A program made the translations under genes and the position numbers. Below, one piece after another: positions 6,323 through 13,988 of a stretch of 14,993 bases of DNA. This DNA comes from JALOAT01 sp041687015. GTDB taxonomy: Bacteria > Pseudomonadota > Gammaproteobacteria > Thiohalomonadales > Thiohalomonadaceae. Each line of letters begins with the position of its first letter. Within the stretch, counting starts at the first letter, position 1. Below the pieces are notes generated by a model, which did no database searches, had not been told where the DNA came from, and saw only the letters and a list, made by a program, of their open reading frames with translations. The stretch lies in NCBI GenBank assembly GCA_041687015.1, contig JAWLCT010000058.1:1-14993 (forward strand), written 5' to 3'.

Positions 6323-7114
6323 TCACTGCGCAAGGACGACGTCCAGGAACATCATGACGACGAAGCCAACCATGACGCCGCTGGTCGCCTCTTTCTGAAA
6401 GCCCTTGCGGTGGGTCTCAGGGATGATCTCGTCGCTGATGACGTAGATCATGGAGCCGGCGGCGAGGGCCAGCATCCAGGGCAACAGCATGCCTGATACC
6501 GTCACCACGCCCGCGCCCAGCACGCCGCCCACGGGTTCCACCAGTCCGGTCAGCAGGGCGACCGTGAAGGCCATACTGCGCCGATAACCTTCTGCCACCA
6601 ACGCAAGCGCGACCACCAGGCCCTCGGGCATGTTCTGCAGGCCGATCCCGATGGCGAGCGCCATGCCGTTGCTCACGTTGCCACTGCCAAAGCCGACACC
6701 CACCGACAGGCCTTCAGGGAAGTTGTGGATGGTGATGGCAATGACGAACAACCATATGCGCCGCAGCTTGCGGGGATCGGCCCCCTCCGGTCCGGCGATG
6801 AAATGTTCGTGGGGTAGCCAGCGATCGGCACCGTAGAACACCAGCCCACCCGACAGAAACCCGGTGATCACCACCGCAAGGGTCAATGCTGCGCCATCGA
6901 AGCGCAACATGCCTTCGGCCAACGCGGGGTTCAGCAGCGAAAAGAATGCCGCCGCCAACATGACGCCGGCCCCGAAACCAAGCAGCATGTCCTGGGTGCG
7001 CGCATCCAGACTACGCAGCACGAAGATAGGCAGCGCACCCACACCGGTTGCTGCGCCGGCCACCACACTCGCCGTCACCCCGGCGAAAAACGGCGAAAAC
7101 ATCACTTCATCCAT
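6323..7114 (-). CDS. ZIP-family metal transporter
   Basis: A 263-residue inner-membrane protein with about eight helices and the ZIP signatures. Helix 4 carries HNFPEG (His130, Asn131, Glu134) and helix 5 carries QNMPEG (Gln160, Asn161, Glu164), the two halves of the bimetal site in the Bordetella ZIP structure. A further acidic site is EIIPETHRKG (about 229-238). A loop with PHEHF (about 101-105) between helices 3 and 4 may collect metal. The expected substrate is Zn2+ or another divalent metal such as Fe, Mn or Cd, and direction cannot be read from the sequence. GGAGG precedes the ATG at 7114. It is divergent from the BON-repeat gene and has no visible operon partner. Length is normal for bacterial ZIPs. 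Confidence 0.92.
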   Translation of the reverse strand: MDEVMFSPFFAGVTASVVAGAATGVGALPIFVLRSLDARTQDMLLGFGAGVMLAAAFFSLLNPALAEGMLRFDGAALTLAVVITGFLSGGLVFYGADRWLPHEHFIAGPEGADPRKLRRIWLFVIAITIHNFPEGLSVGVGFGSGNVSNGMALAIGIGLQNMPEGLVVALALVAEGYRRSMAFTVALLTGLVEPVGGVLGAGVVTVSGMLLPWMLALAAGSMIYVISDEIIPETHRKGFQKEATSGVMVGFVVMMFLDVVLAQ

Positions 7115-7212
7115 AGCGCCTCCGAACCGAACCGGGCCGCGTTGTTGCGTCGTGCGAGGCCTCGACTAGTTTTTCCTTAGTTTGGACTTTGCACTCGCCA
7201 AGGATCGGCTCC

Positions 7213-8736
7213 ATGGATTTCCTTACCCGCTCCGCGCTGCGGCTGTCGCCATTATTCACGGCCGGGGATGGAATGGCGATATTGCTGCTGCTTCTGGCCC
7301 TGTTATGGTTTTCCGCATTGGCCGCTGCGCCTGGCGAGGTGATTCCCCCCGAGGAGCTCAGTCGCGCCGTGGAACGCGAGCTGCGCGCCGATCCGGTGCT
7401 CCAGGATGCCGATCTGTATGCCATCAGTCGCCATGGTGAAGTGACCTTGGGTGGTACGGTCGAGCGCCTTTTGTGGCAGCGGCGCGCCGAGCGTGCCGCG
7501 GAAACCGTGCGCGGTGTGCGGACCGTGGTGAACCGTATCGCCATCATGTCGCCCGAACTGGTTCCCGACAGCGAGCTCGAGCAACGCATCCATCGTGTTC
7601 TTACCACCATGCCGGACCAGGGGGTCTCCGATGTCGCAGTAAGCGTGGAACATGGTCGCGTCAGACTTGAGGGCAAGGCCACCTCGGCGATGGCACGCGA
7701 GCATGCGGATGATCTGGTGGCAGGCATGATCGGTGTGCGCGAGGTGCAAAACCGTTTGGTGCTCGCTCCGGAGCGGCGCCTGAGCGGCGCAGCACTGGCC
7801 GAGGCCGTTCAGCATGCCATCGATTTCGACGCGCTCCTGTCGGGCGGGCGCATCGAGGCGACTGCCGACGGCACCAAGGTGCGTCTGGTGGGCGAAGTCC
7901 ATAGCGCCGCCGAGCGCCGACGTGCACGACTGCGAGCCGCACGCGCCGGAGCAACAGACGTGGACATTTCGCGACTCGCCATCACAGAACGGCACCAGCA
8001 GCCTGGACGAGCTCCACTACAGCACCCGGACCAGGCCATCGAGCGCGCCGTGCGCGAAGCATTCGCCACTGAGCCGCGCCTGCATGCGCATGAGCTGGCG
8101 GTCCGTGTGCACGCCGGCGAGGTGAAGTTGGCTGGAACCGTTTCCACCCTGCACGAGAAACGACTGGCCGCCCGCGTGGCAAGCCACGTGCGCGGTGTGC
8201 GCCGCGTTCACCAACTCATCACCACCCGCGCGCCGACCGGCAATGCGCGTGAGTTGACGGCACGGACCACCGCGGCGCTGCGCAACGATCCGCTCATCGG
8301 CGATCAGAAGATCACCGTGGCGGTGCAAAAAGACGTCGCAATTCTGAGCGGCCCATCAACCACCGCCTGGCAACGGCAATACGCCGAAACCGTGGTCGCT
8401 GCGGTGCCCGGCATTCGTGAAGTGCACAACCGGATCGTCGGTCCGGCGCCGATTGCCGAGACCCATGACAAACCTTACGTGGGCGCGCCTTTCGTCAAAG
8501 TGAACACAACAGCCGACAAACCCTCGCCCGCGCAGGATGAGGCCACCGCGGAAGCCATCCGTGACCAGCTGCAATGGAGCGCCTTCGTGGAATCCGCCCG
8601 CATCAACGTCTACGTCAACCAGGGCATCGCCACCCTCACCGGCCACGTCCCCACCCGCTTCCAGGCCGCCATGGCCACCCAGGAAGCCTACGAAGGCGGC
8701 GCCCGCCTTGTTAAGAACCTGCTTGCGGTCGAGTAG
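7213..8736 (+). CDS. Exported multi-BON-domain protein
   Basis: A 507-residue protein with an N-terminal hydrophobic segment (about 21-39, MAILLLLLALLWFSALAAA) that looks like a signal peptide or anchor. Six BON domains follow, at about 48-110, 120-183, 193-255, 273-337, 346-408 and 438-505. Each has the pattern of an amphipathic helix, a strand, G.V.L.G.V, a helix and GVR.V.N.L/I. The third is diverged and lacks the usual closing motif (ARAGATDVDISRLAI). BON domains bind phospholipid or oligomerise in the periplasm (OsmY, BamE-linked proteins), so an envelope-stress role is likely. ATG 7213 has AAGGA 8 nt upstream; ATG 7273 would start directly at the signal segment and remains possible. The usual BON protein has one to three domains, so this is a long one. 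Confidence 0.88.
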   Translation: MDFLTRSALRLSPLFTAGDGMAILLLLLALLWFSALAAAPGEVIPPEELSRAVERELRADPVLQDADLYAISRHGEVTLGGTVERLLWQRRAERAAETVRGVRTVVNRIAIMSPELVPDSELEQRIHRVLTTMPDQGVSDVAVSVEHGRVRLEGKATSAMAREHADDLVAGMIGVREVQNRLVLAPERRLSGAALAEAVQHAIDFDALLSGGRIEATADGTKVRLVGEVHSAAERRRARLRAARAGATDVDISRLAITERHQQPGRAPLQHPDQAIERAVREAFATEPRLHAHELAVRVHAGEVKLAGTVSTLHEKRLAARVASHVRGVRRVHQLITTRAPTGNARELTARTTAALRNDPLIGDQKITVAVQKDVAILSGPSTTAWQRQYAETVVAAVPGIREVHNRIVGPAPIAETHDKPYVGAPFVKVNTTADKPSPAQDEATAEAIRDQLQWSAFVESARINVYVNQGIATLTGHVPTRFQAAMATQEAYEGGARLVKNLLAVE

Positions 8737-8751
8737 ACGGGGGGAAGATCA

Positions 8752-8954
8752 AACCACGAAGGCCACGGAGGGCCACGGAGAAGTAATGAGGCCTGTACCT
8801 CTCATCTCCGCGGCCGTGTGCAAGCGCGCGCGTCTCAAGCGCGAGTGTCTGATTGCCGTGGCGAGAACACGACGCTTCCTTCCCGCCGCAGCCACGGACC
8901 TGCGGCAAAACCAGCACTCTATCTTCTCCGTGTCCCTCCGTGGCCTCCGTGGTT
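8752..8954. repeat. Gene-end palindromic element 4, between convergent genes
   Basis: Outer arms of 32 nt at 8752-8783 and 8923-8954 pair with two mismatches. Each is three tandem 9-nt units of the type CCACGGAGG. The interior contains a local hairpin, GCCGCAG (8885-8891) with CTGCGGC (8900-8906). The element starts 15 nt after the BON gene stop and ends 14 nt after the stop of the convergent thioredoxin gene, an almost symmetric fit to the intergenic gap. It is the longest and most regular of the four. Function as a bidirectional gene-end structure is inferred; a small palindromic mobile element is the alternative. Confidence 0.8.
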
Positions 8955-8968
8955 AACCGCCTTTCTCT

Positions 8969-9457
8969 TCACCGCGCAAGCCAAAGGCGCAAGCGCAGCC
9001 CCCAGCCTGTGGTGTAGCCCACTTCGCGGAAACGGATGCGGCCGTCAGGGGCGACGACAAAACTGGTGGGGACGGCGCGTACGCCGAAGCGGCCCGAGAG
9101 CTCGCCGTCAGGATCGACCAGAACGGGGAAGTCCAGCCCGTGTTCACGCAAATGGGCCGTCACCTCGGCCGCATCGCCCGACTGCATCGCCACGGTGAGC
9201 ACGGGCCAGTCCTCGGCGATGGCTGCGATGCTGTCCTGTTCGAGTCGGCACACCGGGCACCACGTAGCCCAGAAGTGCACCAGCACCGGTTTACCGCGCC
9301 ATTGGGCGAGCTCGAGCATGCGGCCATGCACATCGGTGCCGGCGAGCGGCGGCGCCATACCGCTTGCCAGATCACGTGTCTGCCAGAATCCGACGGCGGC
9401 AATGATGAGCACCGCGGCAAGCAACTGCCAGAAGGCGCGCAGCCATTTCCTGTTCAC
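8969..9457 (-). CDS. Membrane-anchored thioredoxin-like protein (TlpA/ScsD type)
   Basis: A 162-residue protein with an uncleaved-looking N-terminal helix (residues 7-24, LRAFWQLLAAVLIIAAVGF) and a periplasmic thioredoxin domain. The redox site is WCPVC (Cys67, Cys70) after VHFWAT, and the cis-proline lies in AVPTSF (Pro130). The pattern of a short anchor, WCPVC and VGYTTGWGLR near the end matches protein disulfide oxidoreductases of the ScsD/TlpA kind, which handle periplasmic thiols in copper or oxidative stress. No ScsB/DsbD-like reductant is present nearby, so its electron partner is elsewhere. The start is GTG at 9457 with GAGGA 7 nt upstream. It is convergent with the BON gene and divergent from the MgtC-like gene. 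Confidence 0.9.
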   Translation of the reverse strand: MNRKWLRAFWQLLAAVLIIAAVGFWQTRDLASGMAPPLAGTDVHGRMLELAQWRGKPVLVHFWATWCPVCRLEQDSIAAIAEDWPVLTVAMQSGDAAEVTAHLREHGLDFPVLVDPDGELSGRFGVRAVPTSFVVAPDGRIRFREVGYTTGWGLRLRLWLAR

Positions 9458-9493
9458 CGATGTTTCCTCATTTTTTGCGGGCGCTTATGCTAC

Positions 9494-9503
9494 CCGATAT
9501 CGG
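9494..9503. promoter_or_regulatory. Perfect 10-bp palindrome between divergent genes
   Basis: CCGATATCGG lies in the 67-nt spacer between the divergent thioredoxin and MgtC-like genes. It could be an operator serving both, but a 10-bp palindrome can occur by chance. Confidence 0.2.
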
Positions 9504-9524
9504 TTCTCCCACTTTGGGCGTCAC

Positions 9525-10790
9525 ATGGATTTGTTTCTGCATATGGCCGTTGCTCTGGGTATCGGCCTTCTCATCGGCCTGGAACGCGGCTGGCGCGGCC
9601 GCGAAGCGTCCGAAGGGCAGCGGGTGGCCGGCATACGTACCTTCCCGATCATCAGCCTGTTCGGTGCGCTGGCTGCGGTGCTCGCGGAGGAATACGGTGC
9701 CGTGGTGCTGGGGCTCGCGTTCATCGGGTTCGCCGCACTGGTGGTCGGTGCCCAGTTGGTACGTTCCGCGCCGCAGCAGGACTACGGCATCACTACCGCG
9801 GTCGCTTCACTGCTGACCTTCATGCTCGGCGCCACCACGGCCGCGGGTTTCCCGGCCGCCAGCGTGGCCGTGGCGGTGATCACCGCCTTGCTGCTCGGGC
9901 TGAAACGCGAGATCCACACCTGGATACGCACGGTCGAGAAGCACGAACTCCTCGCCACGCTCAAGCTGCTGCTCATCAGTTTCGTACTGCTTCCGGTGTT
10001 GCCGGACCAAGGCTTCGGTCCCTGGCAGGTGCTCAATCCTTATCGCATCTGGTGGTTCGTCGTGCTCATTACCGGCATCGGTTTCATCGGCTATTTCGCC
10101 ATGAAACTGGCAGGGGCGCGCTTCGGTGCCATGCTCACCGGGCTGGTGGGCGGCCTCGCCTCTTCCACCGCCGTGGCACTCAGTTTCGCGCGCCTTGGAC
10201 GCGACAACGTGCGAGCCAAGGCGATTCTTGCTGCCGGCGTGGTGCTCGCTTCCACCACCATGTTTCCGCGCATTCTGGTCGAGGTCACGGTAGTGAATTC
10301 CGCATTGCTGGGGCGCGTGCTTCCGGTGGTGTTGGCCATGGCCGTCGCCACGGCGGCCGCCACGTTCTGGCTGTGGCGGCGCGGCCGCGGCGACACCGCC
10401 GCGCGGCAGGCGATTGCGTTGCCCAATCCGTTCGAGTTGATCCCGGCCCTGAAATTCGCCGCCATACTGGTACTGCTCATGCTGGCCTCGCGAGCGGCGG
10501 TTGAATGGTTCGGTGATCGCGGCGTCTACGCGCTGTCGCTCCTGTCGGGACTGGCTGACGTGGATGCCATTACGCTGTCCCTGGCGCAGCTGGCCAAGGG
10601 TGGGCTCGATGAGGCCGCGGCGGTGCGCGGTATCGTCTTCGCAGCCATCAGCAACTCCATCGCCAAAAGTGCGCTGGTGGGATTCATCGGCGGGCGCGAT
10701 ATGGGCCTTGCGGTGGGGATTGCCTTTGCAGTGGTGGCCGTCACCGGTCTGCTGGTACTCATGATGCAATCCATGCTGGTCGTCACCTGA
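9525..10790 (+). CDS. MgtC/SapB plus DUF4010 membrane protein
   Basis: A 421-residue polytopic membrane protein with about eleven or twelve helices. Residues 1-130 are the MgtC-like part, with the family motif GLLIGLERGWRGRE at about 14-27 and GIRTFPIISLFGALA at 36-50. Residues about 170-420 form the DUF4010 part, with the conserved GGLASSTAVALSFARL and the C-terminal LSLLSGLADVDAITLSLAQLA. Proteins with this architecture are widespread; MgtC itself is tied to Mg2+ and acid stress, but the transport substrate of this longer type is not established. ATG 9525 is chosen because the MgtC motif requires it; a longer upstream reading in the same frame would overlap the thioredoxin gene antisense. 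The Shine-Dalgarno sequence is poor. It stands alone as a transcript. Confidence 0.9.
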   Translation: MDLFLHMAVALGIGLLIGLERGWRGREASEGQRVAGIRTFPIISLFGALAAVLAEEYGAVVLGLAFIGFAALVVGAQLVRSAPQQDYGITTAVASLLTFMLGATTAAGFPAASVAVAVITALLLGLKREIHTWIRTVEKHELLATLKLLLISFVLLPVLPDQGFGPWQVLNPYRIWWFVVLITGIGFIGYFAMKLAGARFGAMLTGLVGGLASSTAVALSFARLGRDNVRAKAILAAGVVLASTTMFPRILVEVTVVNSALLGRVLPVVLAMAVATAAATFWLWRRGRGDTAARQAIALPNPFELIPALKFAAILVLLMLASRAAVEWFGDRGVYALSLLSGLADVDAITLSLAQLAKGGLDEAAAVRGIVFAAISNSIAKSALVGFIGGRDMGLAVGIAFAVVAVTGLLVLMMQSMLVVT

Positions 10791-10829
10791 CGCCTCAGGG
10801 GCTGACCCGCAGGGTGTGTTCAGGGTGAG

Positions 10830-11546
10830 TCAGGCGCAGCTCGGCACGCCTGTGGGTCCGGCCACGTAGCCTCGGCCTTCCTGAAGGATCAGCTTCACCG
10901 CGTTGCACGGTTGTGCGCCCTTGACGGATTCCAGCACGTAATCGTGACCACGGGCACTCGCGCCGTGGCGGAGCGCAAATGCGCCGGCGAACAGACGGGA
11001 ACCCGCTGCGTGCAGACGTGCGTGCTGCTCGCTCCCATTCGGCACGTAAACACCCAGCGCCGTTCCTCCCAACTTGCCGGCGCTTGCCACGAAGCGACTG
11101 ATGGATTCCGCGGCAAGGCTGTCCGACTCCAGATTGAACATCACCTCGGGATTGAGAAAACCCACACGTTCCACGGGCCCGGCGAGCCGCCGCAGTTCGC
11201 CAAACAGTGCGCCATACTCGGCACCGAAACCCAGGTAACGGCTCAGCGTCGGGCGGTAATACAGACAGGTCAGGCGGTCGTCTTCCAGTGCCGCGGTGAA
11301 GTCGAAGCCGTAGCCCGCGAACTGCGCGAGTCGCCAGTGCGGGTTATCGAATGAAACGAGGGCCGCCCGTGCGCCGCGCTTGAGCGTCTGGTACAGAAAA
11401 TGGGCAAGCACCACGTCGGCGGCGGTGGCATCCGGCGCCTCCAGCAGATTGAAAGTGCCCGATACCAGGCCCGGCAACGTTTCATCGGCCGGCCGGATGC
11501 CGAAAGGCGTGTACATGTGGGGATTATTGCCGCCGATTGCCGCCAT
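10830..11546 (-). CDS. KaiC/RecA-like protein lacking a Walker A motif
   Basis: A 238-residue protein whose layout follows KaiC-like RecA folds. After a short lead-in (GIRPADETLPGLVSGTFNLLEA), the position where GxxxxGKT should stand reads EAPDATAAD (about 36-44) with no Lys or Thr pair. A helix and strand follow (HFLYQTLKRGARAALVSFDN), then GYGFDFTAALEDDRL and a Walker B-like strand region (GPVERVGFLNPEVMF) whose acid is replaced by Asn/Pro. FAGAFALRHG and LESVKG resemble the closing strands of the fold. It probably cannot hydrolyse ATP and may act as a binding or regulatory partner, much as RecA-like pseudo-ATPases do in BcsE or SulA-type proteins. It is the last gene of the minus-strand group. 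The assignment is by fold pattern only. Confidence 0.6.
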   Translation of the reverse strand: MAAIGGNNPHMYTPFGIRPADETLPGLVSGTFNLLEAPDATAADVVLAHFLYQTLKRGARAALVSFDNPHWRLAQFAGYGFDFTAALEDDRLTCLYYRPTLSRYLGFGAEYGALFGELRRLAGPVERVGFLNPEVMFNLESDSLAAESISRFVASAGKLGGTALGVYVPNGSEQHARLHAAGSRLFAGAFALRHGASARGHDYVLESVKGAQPCNAVKLILQEGRGYVAGPTGVPSCA

Positions 11547-11614
11547 GGCACGATCCTCATCTCCAGAACCCCGTTAAGCGTAGTTCGAGGTTCCGTGAGG
11601 GCAAGAAAACGAAT

Positions 11615-11629
11615 GCCTGATGTTCAGGC
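11615..11629 (-). terminator. Short hairpin with a T-rich tail after the Na/Pi gene
   Basis: GCCTGA and TCAGGC form a 6-bp stem with a 3-nt loop, 12 nt beyond the stop of the Na/Pi gene. In the minus direction it is followed by ATTCGTTTTC. The stem is short and the T-tract interrupted, so it may be a weak intrinsic terminator. Confidence 0.35.
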
Positions 11630-11641
11630 TGGCGGAACGGT

Positions 11642-13273
11642 TCAGCCCCGTTCAGGGGTCCGGAAGCGATCGGCCAGGCGCAACAGCCCAACGAGGTAGG
11701 CGGAGGCCTTCACGGTCTGTTCGATGAGGCGCCTGATCATGCTCAGGGTATCGAGCTCCGCGACCATGTCGCGCACGGGCAAACGGCCTGCCGCGCCCAT
11801 GCGCAGCAGCGAGGCCTTGAGGGCCTGATATTCCGATTCCATTTCCGCGAGCGCCGCCTCCGCGCGCTGCGCGTCGTAATCAGTGGCCACCGGATCCGCC
11901 AGATCCACGATACGCACGCACAGGGCACGAAACGCGGTGAGCCGGGACGCGAGCGAAACATCGGACACCGGCGCGAGCACCGCGTGCTGCCTGGAAATCT
12001 TCAGGGACAGTTCACCGATGGTCGCGTAGTAACGGGCTACACGCAGCGCATCAGGCAAAGCCTCCACCACTTCGGGCGGCTGGTTGGCCGCGACCACCTG
12101 AGCCCCGAAACCGGCCATGGCCTCCACCAAACTGTCGATGGTGGCCTTGTCCTCTTCCAGGTGCGCCACCGGCGCGGCCTCCGCACTCAACACCCCGCGC
12201 GCCATAGCACGCGCCATGATGCCCGTGCGCGCCAGTTCGAGGGCGAGCGCATCCACGGCCAGGGCCGGTGTTGCGCCGACGTTCCGGTCCAGGTGGCGCG
12301 GGCGCGCCTCGTCGGCCTCTGCATGACGGAAGCGCGCCTCGATGACACGCACCAGGCGCGGCGTGAAAGGCCAGAGAATGGCCACGCCCAACAGGTTGAA
12401 GGTGGTGTGGAACAGCGCCAGTTGGGTCGCTGCCCCACCCTCCAGACCGGCGACCCGTGCGGAGGCGTCCACCAGTGCGATAAGCAATGGAAACATCAAC
12501 AGGGCAATGGCGCCGGTGATGAGATTGAAGGACACGTGAATGGCCGCCGCGCGCTTGGCATTGGGTGTCGCGCCGATGGCAGCGAGAACCGCGGTCGAGG
12601 TGGTGCCGACATTGGCGCCGATCACCGCCGCCGCGGCATTCGCGAAGGGCAACACGCCGCCGGCGGCGGCCGTCAGCACGATGGCCAGGGAGGCGCTGGA
12701 GGACTGCATGAGCACCGTAAGCAGGAAGCCGATGGCAATGAACGCCGGCAGCGCCCACGGGCCGCTTGCGGCAAACAGCGCCATGGGCAAGTCCTGGCCG
12801 ATGGTTTCAAAGCTTTCCGTAAGGATGCCGAGGCCGATGAAAAACACGCCGAAACCCGCCAGCGCCTGGCCCAGCGCCGCGCGCCGTCCGCTGGTCAGCG
12901 CCAGCCCCATGCCCACACCCACCAGCGGCAAGGCCACGGCCGCCACATCCAGTTTGAAACCGACCAGGGCCACCAGCCATCCGATCACGGTCGAGCCCAC
13001 GTTGGAACCGTAGATCACCGTCACGACCTGGCCGAGACCCATCACGCCCGCGTTAATGAAGCCGAGCACAGCCACCGTCACCGAGGTGGACGATTGCACC
13101 AGCGCGGTAATGAAAAAGCCCGAGACGAGTCCACGCAGGCGGGTCCGCGTGGCGTTTGCCAGGATGCGCCGCAAGGTATCGCCCGCGACCAGCTTCAGGC
13201 CGTCGGTAAGCAGACGCATGCCCAGCAGGAACAGGCCGATGCCGCCCAGGAAGGTGCCCAGAGAATTCAGCAC
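11642..13273 (-). CDS. Na+/phosphate cotransporter family protein with PhoU-like tail
   Basis: A 543-residue inner-membrane protein. The N-terminal part has the inverted-repeat Na/Pi architecture with the signature QSS motifs, QSSTS at 60-64 (in SGFFITALVQSSTSVTV) and QSSSA at 190-194. Each is followed by a Gly-Asn motif, GSNVGST (89-95) and GANVGTT (219-225). About eight to ten helices run to residue 310. The C-terminal 200 residues are helical and resemble the PhoU-like domain that this bacterial family carries. It should import phosphate with sodium; the regulatory tail may respond to phosphate signalling. The start is GTG at 13273, with only a weak GGA upstream. It lies 65 nt after the SirB2-like gene and 95 nt before the KaiC-like gene, all on one strand. 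Confidence 0.92.
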   Translation of the reverse strand: MLNSLGTFLGGIGLFLLGMRLLTDGLKLVAGDTLRRILANATRTRLRGLVSGFFITALVQSSTSVTVAVLGFINAGVMGLGQVVTVIYGSNVGSTVIGWLVALVGFKLDVAAVALPLVGVGMGLALTSGRRAALGQALAGFGVFFIGLGILTESFETIGQDLPMALFAASGPWALPAFIAIGFLLTVLMQSSSASLAIVLTAAAGGVLPFANAAAAVIGANVGTTSTAVLAAIGATPNAKRAAAIHVSFNLITGAIALLMFPLLIALVDASARVAGLEGGAATQLALFHTTFNLLGVAILWPFTPRLVRVIEARFRHAEADEARPRHLDRNVGATPALAVDALALELARTGIMARAMARGVLSAEAAPVAHLEEDKATIDSLVEAMAGFGAQVVAANQPPEVVEALPDALRVARYYATIGELSLKISRQHAVLAPVSDVSLASRLTAFRALCVRIVDLADPVATDYDAQRAEAALAEMESEYQALKASLLRMGAAGRLPVRDMVAELDTLSMIRRLIEQTVKASAYLVGLLRLADRFRTPERG

Positions 13274-13338
13274 GGTTCAGTCCGTCGCGACATGCCGGCC
13301 ACGGGCCACACGGAAAACCAGCGGTGCACAAGAACCTT

Positions 13339-13728
13339 TCACGCCCACGGGGCGGGTTGGCGAGTCATCGCCACGGCGACGATGTAGAAAAAAACGGCAG
13401 TCGCCGCTACGAAGGCGACAAGCCGGCTGCGCGGCGTGCGTCCGCGACGCAGGGCGATGCTGCCGAGCACGATGTAGATCAGAAGCGCCGAAAGCTTGGC
13501 CGCGATCCAGGGCTGCGCCAGGGGAGAAACCCGGCCAACGACGGCAAGCGTCAGTCCGGTGGCCAGCAGGAGGGTGTCGTTCACATGGGGCAGACGCCGA
13601 ACCCAGAAGCGTTCAAGCTGATGGGGTGCAGACCATCGCCACCACGCACGCACCAGGAAGCCGGTGAGGGACAGCGTCACCGTGGTCACGTGCAGGGATT
13701 TGACGATAAGGAACCAGTCAGCGGTCAT
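13339..13728 (-). CDS. SirB2-like inner-membrane protein
   Basis: A 129-residue protein with about four membrane helices: IVKSLHVTTVTLSLTGFLVRAW, then DTLLLATGLTLAVV, WIAAKLSALLIYIVLGSIAL and LVAFVAATAVFFYIVAVAM. The K-x-LH-x(5)-SL start, the H-x-ND-T motif and the conserved W-x-x-K-L of the third helix are typical of the SirB2 family, small membrane proteins of unknown biochemical role. The start at ATG 13728 places the first helix right after the N-terminus; a reading from 13785 would add an unsupported 19 residues. It probably opens the minus-strand transcript that goes on to the Na/Pi gene. Its promoter would lie in the 80-nt divergent gap to the Arg-rich ORF. Confidence 0.88.
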   Translation of the reverse strand: MTADWFLIVKSLHVTTVTLSLTGFLVRAWWRWSAPHQLERFWVRRLPHVNDTLLLATGLTLAVVGRVSPLAQPWIAAKLSALLIYIVLGSIALRRGRTPRSRLVAFVAATAVFFYIVAVAMTRQPAPWA

Positions 13729-13808
13729 GGACGCAGCGTAAAACGGACCCGTGTGGTGCGGCAAGCACCTCGCCGTTACTGGCAACCACGCGTGCTATGG
13801 AGAGACGG

Positions 13809-13979
13809 ATGACCCGACGCAAGGACCGCCCCTCTCGGGAACGTCGTGAACAGGACCGGCGTCGCCGTGAGCGACGCGCGCAGATCACGCCCGTGTTCAT
13901 GGACACGCGGGCGCCCGGCGATCGCCGCGCCGGGCAGCGGCGCGAGCCAGCGGACCGCCGGGAACCGGATGAATCCTGA
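13809..13979 (+). CDS. Very small Arg-rich protein
   Basis: A 56-residue ORF beginning MTRRKDRPSRERR. The ATG at 13809 has GGAGAG about 4 nt upstream, while the ATG at 13797 lies inside the region before that signal. The product is dominated by Arg, Glu and Asp in RRxR and DRR clusters, with only one hydrophobic patch (ITPVFMDTRAPG). It would be disordered and nucleic-acid or polyanion binding is plausible. Coding status is uncertain, because GC-rich DNA readily makes Arg-rich ORFs, yet the ribosome site, the PVFMDTR patch and the repeated DRR spacing favour a real gene. An IS-relic end starts 9 nt after its stop. Confidence 0.5.
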   Translation: MTRRKDRPSRERREQDRRRRERRAQITPVFMDTRAPGDRRAGQRREPADRREPDES

Positions 13980-13988
13980 AACGCTTGG

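Noticed and set aside
7115..7212. Promoter pair between the ZIP and BON genes
   Set aside because: The region must contain promoters, but I could not find -35/-10 boxes with good spacing on either strand.
903..8954. ERIC or classical REP/BIME identity for the palindromic elements
   Set aside because: I see no match to the ERIC or enterobacterial REP consensus; the 9-nt G-rich periodicity is different.
9036..9524. N-terminal extension of the MgtC-like protein
   Set aside because: It overlaps the thioredoxin gene antisense, has Ser/Arg-rich composition, and the MgtC motif begins just after ATG 9525.
10791..10829. Possible terminator between the convergent MgtC-like and KaiC-like genes
   Set aside because: CGCCT and AGGCG-like sequences are present, but the pairing is short and broken and there is no T-tract.
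11984..13387. Long plus-strand ORF of 467 codons opposite the Na/Pi gene
   Set aside because: The translation is a Gln/His/Arg-rich mosaic with no hydrophobic cores, and the opposite strand encodes a clear transporter.
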